From positions 1-64,000 of the forward strand of contig JBFWNN010000023.1 in assembly GCA_050251035.1 (NCBI GenBank): a stretch of 64,000 nucleotides of DNA. The letters run 5' to 3'. This DNA comes from Taklimakanibacter sp050251035 (lineage in GTDB: Bacteria; Pseudomonadota; Alphaproteobacteria; Rhizobiales; Aestuariivirgaceae). A program made the position numbers and the translations under genes. Each line of letters begins with the position of its first letter. Position 1 is the stretch's first letter. The notes under the pieces were generated by a model. It was not told where the DNA came from and made no database searches. It saw only the letters and a program-made list of their open reading frames with translations. Shown one piece after another: positions 60,384 to 64,000 of this stretch.

Positions 60384-61516
60384 GTCAGGCGTTTCTCATA
60401 AATGCGATAGGTCTTGTATTCGACGCCGCCCAGCGCCTCGATCATGCGGCGCATGGGCACGTTGTCCTCCAATATCCACGACAGCTCGGCGCGCTTCGTA
60501 CCGCGGCCGAGATGATAGGACCTGACGGCATCGATGACGGCAAGGGCGAGCGCCGATCCGAGAGGAGTTCCGTGGAATTTGCGGCGCACACCCATCAGCG
60601 GCATGCGCACCGACCGCGGCGACGTGGCGAGAAGCCGCCAGGCGAGCTTCGCCCATCCGAAGGGCAGGAGCTTGCCGTCGAGATCCTTGATCCAGTCGTT
60701 CAAATTGGGGAGAGTGACGGCCATCGCGGCGGGCTCTCCCTTGTAAGCCGCGATGGCGATGAACTCCTCGCCCACCAGCATCTTCAGATTCTTGCCCAGG
60801 GCCGCGATCTCCTCATGGGTCATGGGCACGAAGTCCCAGTTCTGCGACCATGCGTCGTTGAAGATGTCGATGATGATATTGATGTCGCGGTCGAGATGTT
60901 TCTTGCTCAAGGGCCGGAGCGAGAGATCGCCCGCGGCCTTGACCTTGTCCACCATCGCCTGCATGGCGCGGGGCAGAGGCTTCGACCCGTCATAGTCGTA
61001 GGCCAGGACATCCTTCGTCTTGCTGTAGCCCAGATCCTCGAGACGCCTTGCATAATAAGGCAAGGCATGCCCCATCATCATCGATGGCGGCGTGTCGAAG
61101 CCGGAAACGAGGAGCCCCATCTCGTCATTGATCGAGAAGTTGAACGGACCATGCAGCGCCGCGAGGCCCTTGCGGCGCAGCCAGGCTTCGGCGGCGGCGA
61201 GAAGGTTTGCGAAAACCGAGGCGTCGTCGACGGCATCGAGGAAGCCGAACTGTCCCTTGGCATCGGGATGATGGGCAAGCCGCAGGCGGTCCATTTGCGC
61301 GGAAATCCGACCGACCGGCTTGTCGTTGTCGTAAGCCACGAAGAGCTGGGCTTCGGAATGCCGGAAATAGGGATTCTTGACGGGGTCCAGATGCTCCTTG
61401 CGCTCGAGGTCGAGCGGAGCGACCCAATTGGGGTCATGAGCGAAAACCAGATGGGGCACGCGCAGAAAGGCGTCATGGTCCGCCGCGGTGGCGGCCTCGG
61501 CAATCCTGACGGTCAT
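60380..61516 (-). CDS. GNAT-fold acyltransferase, candidate bacterial ceramide synthase (bCerS)
   Basis: 378 residues. The fold is two GNAT-like halves: VRIAEAATAADHDAFLRVPHLVF at the start, FVAYDNDKPVGRISAQMDR, then a second half with EEFIAIAAYKGEPAAMAVTLPN and RGTKRAELSWILEDNVPMRRMIEALGG. Proteins of this size and type are often labelled dATP pyrophosphohydrolase; I recall that the Caulobacter bacterial ceramide synthase (CCNA_01212) is one of them. The surroundings support ceramide N-acylation. Shares ATGA overlap with the ABC exporter gene before it. Confidence 0.75.
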   Translation of the reverse strand: MTVRIAEAATAADHDAFLRVPHLVFAHDPNWVAPLDLERKEHLDPVKNPYFRHSEAQLFVAYDNDKPVGRISAQMDRLRLAHHPDAKGQFGFLDAVDDASVFANLLAAAEAWLRRKGLAALHGPFNFSINDEMGLLVSGFDTPPSMMMGHALPYYARRLEDLGYSKTKDVLAYDYDGSKPLPRAMQAMVDKVKAAGDLSLRPLSKKHLDRDINIIIDIFNDAWSQNWDFVPMTHEEIAALGKNLKMLVGEEFIAIAAYKGEPAAMAVTLPNLNDWIKDLDGKLLPFGWAKLAWRLLATSPRSVRMPLMGVRRKFHGTPLGSALALAVIDAVRSYHLGRGTKRAELSWILEDNVPMRRMIEALGGVEYKTYRIYEKRLT

Positions 61517-63288
61517 GTCCCGACTTTCTTTCGGGAGTTTCGCGCCGTCTTGCCATTCGCGCTGCCGGCAGCCTTGGCATCAGACCCCGGCGTGACCTTG
61601 CTGACATTCCCGCGCTCGACCTTGTACAGGTCGCTCGCGATCTCGGCCCAGATCGGACGATGGGTGATGGCGACGGTCGTATATTGCTCGCGCAGCGCCA
61701 CGATCTTCTCGCAGATCTCCCTTTCCGTCTCAGGGTCGAGGGCGCTCGTCACCTCGTCGAGAATGAGAAGCCTCGGCTTGCTCACGAGCGCCCGTGCCAG
61801 GGCGATGCGCTGCCGCTGTCCGCCGGACAGCCGCAATCCCATGACACCAACTTCCGTGTCGAGCCCCTTGGGCATGGCGGTGATGAAGTCGCGCGCCCCC
61901 GCCTGATCGAGCGCCTCCATGATGGCGGCCTCATCGATGTCCGGGTCGCCGAGCGTAAGGTTATCGCGGATCGTGGTATGCAGCAGGCTCAATTCCTGCG
62001 GCACATAGCCGATCGAGCGGCGCCATTGCTTGAGATCGATGTCCGCCAGCGGAACGCCATCGACGGTTATGCTGCCCTTGTCCGGCGTGTGCAGGCCGAT
62101 CAGGAGATCGATCAGGGTCGTCTTTCCCGCTCCTGACGGTCCCTGCAGGACCGTGATCGCGTGGGCCGGAATGGCAAAGGTCGCGTTCCTTATGATGGGT
62201 GTCTTCCCATGCGAAAACGATACATTCTCGAACCGGCATTCCTTCGTCAGCACGGCCGGCAGGGTTCCCGTATGGAGTTCGCGTTGCGCCTCGGCCTCTG
62301 CGATGAGCTGTTCAGTCCGTACCCAGGCGCTTTCGTTTTCGGCAGACTGCTGGAGGAGTTTCTGCAGTTTGCTGACGATCGACAGGACTTGAAAGAAGAC
62401 GATGCCCAGAACCACAAGCTCGGCCAACGACATCTTGCCGACCGCCACCGCCAGGTAGACGCCGACACCCAGTGCCAGCGTGATGAGAAGCTCGCTTCCC
62501 TGGACAAGACCCTGACGTGAAATTTCACGCGTCACCAGCGCTTTGCGCAGGCGCCGCAGGATCGTGCTCAATTGCGCGACAAGCCTGTCGTAGCGATCCA
62601 TCGTCTTCAGCGGCTTGATGTTGTTCAGAAGATCGGAAACGAAGACCGTCAATCCCGTGGTCCGGTCGGTGCGCTTGTATCCTGCCCGTTTCGAGAGCGT
62701 CACCAGCCGATTGAGCGATATGCTGATGGCAAGGCCCACTGCAAGGCCGAGCGCGGCCAGCCGCCAATCGATCACGAAAGCGACGACGACGTAGACCAAT
62801 CCCTGAAGCGCGAAGGCCACGACCTGGGCGGCGACGAAATAGGCGTTGCCTGCCATGGCCGCCTCGCCGCTGATGGCGTTGGCGACACGGCCTGAATGCA
62901 ATTGGATATAGAAGCTCCAGCGCGCGTTGAACAAGGCCTTGATCACCTTGCGCCGCAAGGTCGTCGACACCCGGGCGACCGAAATGCCGGCATAGGACAG
63001 CGCAAAGAAGGAGAGCAGGGCCTTCAGCGAAAAGAACGCCACCACCACGATGACGAGATTGAGCAAGTTGGGCGCGATGCCCAGGCTCGCCATCGTCTCG
63101 TTGATGAAGATCATGATCCGCGAGGGGCTGGCGGCCTGGCTGGCATTGCTGTTGGCAATCGCCTGGATCGTCGGCACCAGCGCAGTAATGCTGACCGCTT
63201 CAGCCAAGCCCGCGAGAATGAGGCAAAACAATACGCCCCAGGGCCTTGTTTCCTCGGCGGAAAAGAAGATACGGAAGACCTGTTTCAT
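61513..63288 (-). CDS. ABC exporter with fused permease and ATPase (MsbA-like)
   Basis: 591 residues: six-helix membrane domain (about 1-320) and nucleotide-binding domain with Walker A LQGPSGAGKTTLI (about 393), signature RLSGGQRQRIALARAL (about 500) and Walker B LLILDEVTSAL. Export-type half transporter acting as a homodimer, like MsbA and the lipid flippases. First gene of the operon with the ceramide synthase candidate and the MobA-like gene, so it may flip a sphingolipid across the inner membrane. The C-terminus is basic (KTARNSRKKVGT). Confidence 0.88.
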   Translation of the reverse strand: MKQVFRIFFSAEETRPWGVLFCLILAGLAEAVSITALVPTIQAIANSNASQAASPSRIMIFINETMASLGIAPNLLNLVIVVVAFFSLKALLSFFALSYAGISVARVSTTLRRKVIKALFNARWSFYIQLHSGRVANAISGEAAMAGNAYFVAAQVVAFALQGLVYVVVAFVIDWRLAALGLAVGLAISISLNRLVTLSKRAGYKRTDRTTGLTVFVSDLLNNIKPLKTMDRYDRLVAQLSTILRRLRKALVTREISRQGLVQGSELLITLALGVGVYLAVAVGKMSLAELVVLGIVFFQVLSIVSKLQKLLQQSAENESAWVRTEQLIAEAEAQRELHTGTLPAVLTKECRFENVSFSHGKTPIIRNATFAIPAHAITVLQGPSGAGKTTLIDLLIGLHTPDKGSITVDGVPLADIDLKQWRRSIGYVPQELSLLHTTIRDNLTLGDPDIDEAAIMEALDQAGARDFITAMPKGLDTEVGVMGLRLSGGQRQRIALARALVSKPRLLILDEVTSALDPETEREICEKIVALREQYTTVAITHRPIWAEIASDLYKVERGNVSKVTPGSDAKAAGSANGKTARNSRKKVGT

Positions 63289-63338
63289 GTGTGGTTGGCT
63301 TTACTGTGATTGCCGGCCCGACTCAAGGACAGCCAAGA

Positions 63339-63791
63339 ATGAACCGTCTCCTCCTTCTCATGACGCAGCCTTGGTTCAGGTTGCGGCGCGGCATGACCTT
63401 GGGTGTGCGGGCCGCGATATTCGACGACCAGGACCGTGTCTTCCTGGTGCGGCATAGTTACGCTCCAGGATGGCTTTTCCCTGGCGGCGGGGTCGAGCGG
63501 GGGGAGACGATCTATGACGCCCTGAGGCGCGAACTGGTGGAGGAGGGGGGCATCGTGATCGATGGCGCGCCGGTGCTTCACGGCCTGTTCTCCAATGAGG
63601 CAAAATTCCGCGGCGACCATGTTGCCTGCTTCGTCGTCCGGCGGTTCACGCGACGAGAGTGGAAACCGGACGTCGAGATCAAGGAAGCGGGCTTTTTCCC
63701 CTTGGCCAGCCTGCCGGACGGGACCACCGGCGGGACCCGCCGCCGGATCGAGGAGATCATCGCGGGCAAGGCACCGTCCGCCCATTGGTGA
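63339..63791 (+). CDS. Nudix hydrolase
   Basis: 150 residues from ATG 63339, chosen because the Nudix fold starts there; a longer frame upstream is not family-like. Nudix box GGGVERGETIYDALRRELVE followed by EGG, with the metal-binding Glu cluster intact (about residues 48-70). NDP-X hydrolase of unknown substrate. Divergent from the ABC exporter gene by a 50-bp gap. Confidence 0.86.
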   Translation: MNRLLLLMTQPWFRLRRGMTLGVRAAIFDDQDRVFLVRHSYAPGWLFPGGGVERGETIYDALRRELVEEGGIVIDGAPVLHGLFSNEAKFRGDHVACFVVRRFTRREWKPDVEIKEAGFFPLASLPDGTTGGTRRRIEEIIAGKAPSAHW

Positions 63792-63975
63792 GCGAGTTGC
63801 CTGTTTACGCGGCATGCCGCCCGTGTTAAGGGCGCGACCATGAAGCGGATGCTGCACATGCCTTTTGGCCAGCGACGACGAGACCGATCGGCGCTTTCGC
63901 GCGTTTAAATCGCTCCGGTTGCGCGGGTGACCGCTTGCTGGGGCCCCCCGTAGTCTCAGACCGTCGGAATCCACA

Positions 63976-64000
63976 ATGTCCACCATCGTCGTCGAAGCGG
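63976..64000 (+). CDS. Possible start of a gene cut by the window edge
   Basis: ATG 63976 opens the frame MSTIVVEA, which continues past the end of the window. GGAA lies seven bases upstream. Too short to identify. The 184 bp from 63792 hold no other gene. Confidence 0.3.

Noticed and set aside
1..64000. CRISPR array, tRNA, rRNA, transposase or prophage
   Set aside because: No regularly spaced direct repeats, no cloverleaf sequence and no transposase, integrase or phage structural protein was seen in reading the window.

Overview
The window is GC-rich DNA with dense, mostly same-strand operons, many ATGA/TGATG start-stop overlaps and about 60 genes. No rRNA, tRNA, CRISPR array, transposase or phage gene was seen. 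Protein types (DeoR-linked sn-glycerol-1-phosphate dehydrogenase cluster, ceramide genes in a Caulobacter-like set, Gfo/Idh plus ribose-type ABC genes) and Rhizobiales-style intergenic palindromes point to an alphaproteobacterium, probably Hyphomicrobiales. This is inference from the sequence alone.

Layout. 1-10.1 kb: end of a BKACE-type enzyme, a GNAT, a secreted caspase-like/TPR protein, a sugar or polyol ABC importer with an SDR and a divergent IolG-like dehydrogenase, an Asp/Asn hydroxylase-like protein and a DegT-family PLP enzyme. 10.2-12.5 kb: a class III aminotransferase-fold enzyme paired with an APH-fold kinase, the pair that in other bacteria phosphorylates and then deaminates amino alcohols. 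12.8-21.4 kb: a TetR gene and a catabolic module (peptide-type binding protein, COG0523 GTPase, RidA, phosphotriesterase-family hydrolase, GSA-aminomutase-like PLP enzyme, a three-domain RidA fusion, DAO-type oxidase). Three similar 20-bp AT-rich dyads lie 20-30 bp upstream of tetR, the binding-protein gene and the triple RidA gene, so this looks like one regulon. 21.5-24.2 kb: GST, MerR and AraC genes.

24.4-28.2 kb: a compact bacterial microcompartment operon (acylating aldehyde dehydrogenase, BMC-T, a 157-aa protein, BMC-P, BMC-H, BMC-T). Its order resembles the mycobacterial RMM/aminoacetone-utilization shell cassette as I recall it, and the kinase/lyase pair 12 kb away could supply its aldehyde. 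28.3-31.7 kb: a secreted RNase T2, a Tat-exported aldo/keto reductase and two unknowns. 31.9-42.3 kb: a polyamine-type ABC importer divergent from a TIM-barrel protein, sn-glycerol-1-phosphate dehydrogenase, HAD phosphatase, DeoR and FGGY kinase. 42.3-45.3 kb: AbrB-type membrane protein, YbaK and unknowns.

45.5-63.3 kb: a large sphingolipid island. One arm (acyl-AMP ligase, CerR-like reductase, ACP, serine palmitoyltransferase) should make the ceramide backbone, together with a GNAT-fold candidate ceramide synthase at 60.4-61.5 kb. A second arm (DAGK-type lipid kinase, Tam41-like cytidylyltransferase, CDP-alcohol phosphotransferase, two more nucleotidyltransferases) could build a phosphorylated head group. 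An LptF/LptG pair and an MsbA-like exporter in the same operons suggest dedicated transport. A GGDEF-EAL protein sits between the arms. The window ends with a Nudix hydrolase.
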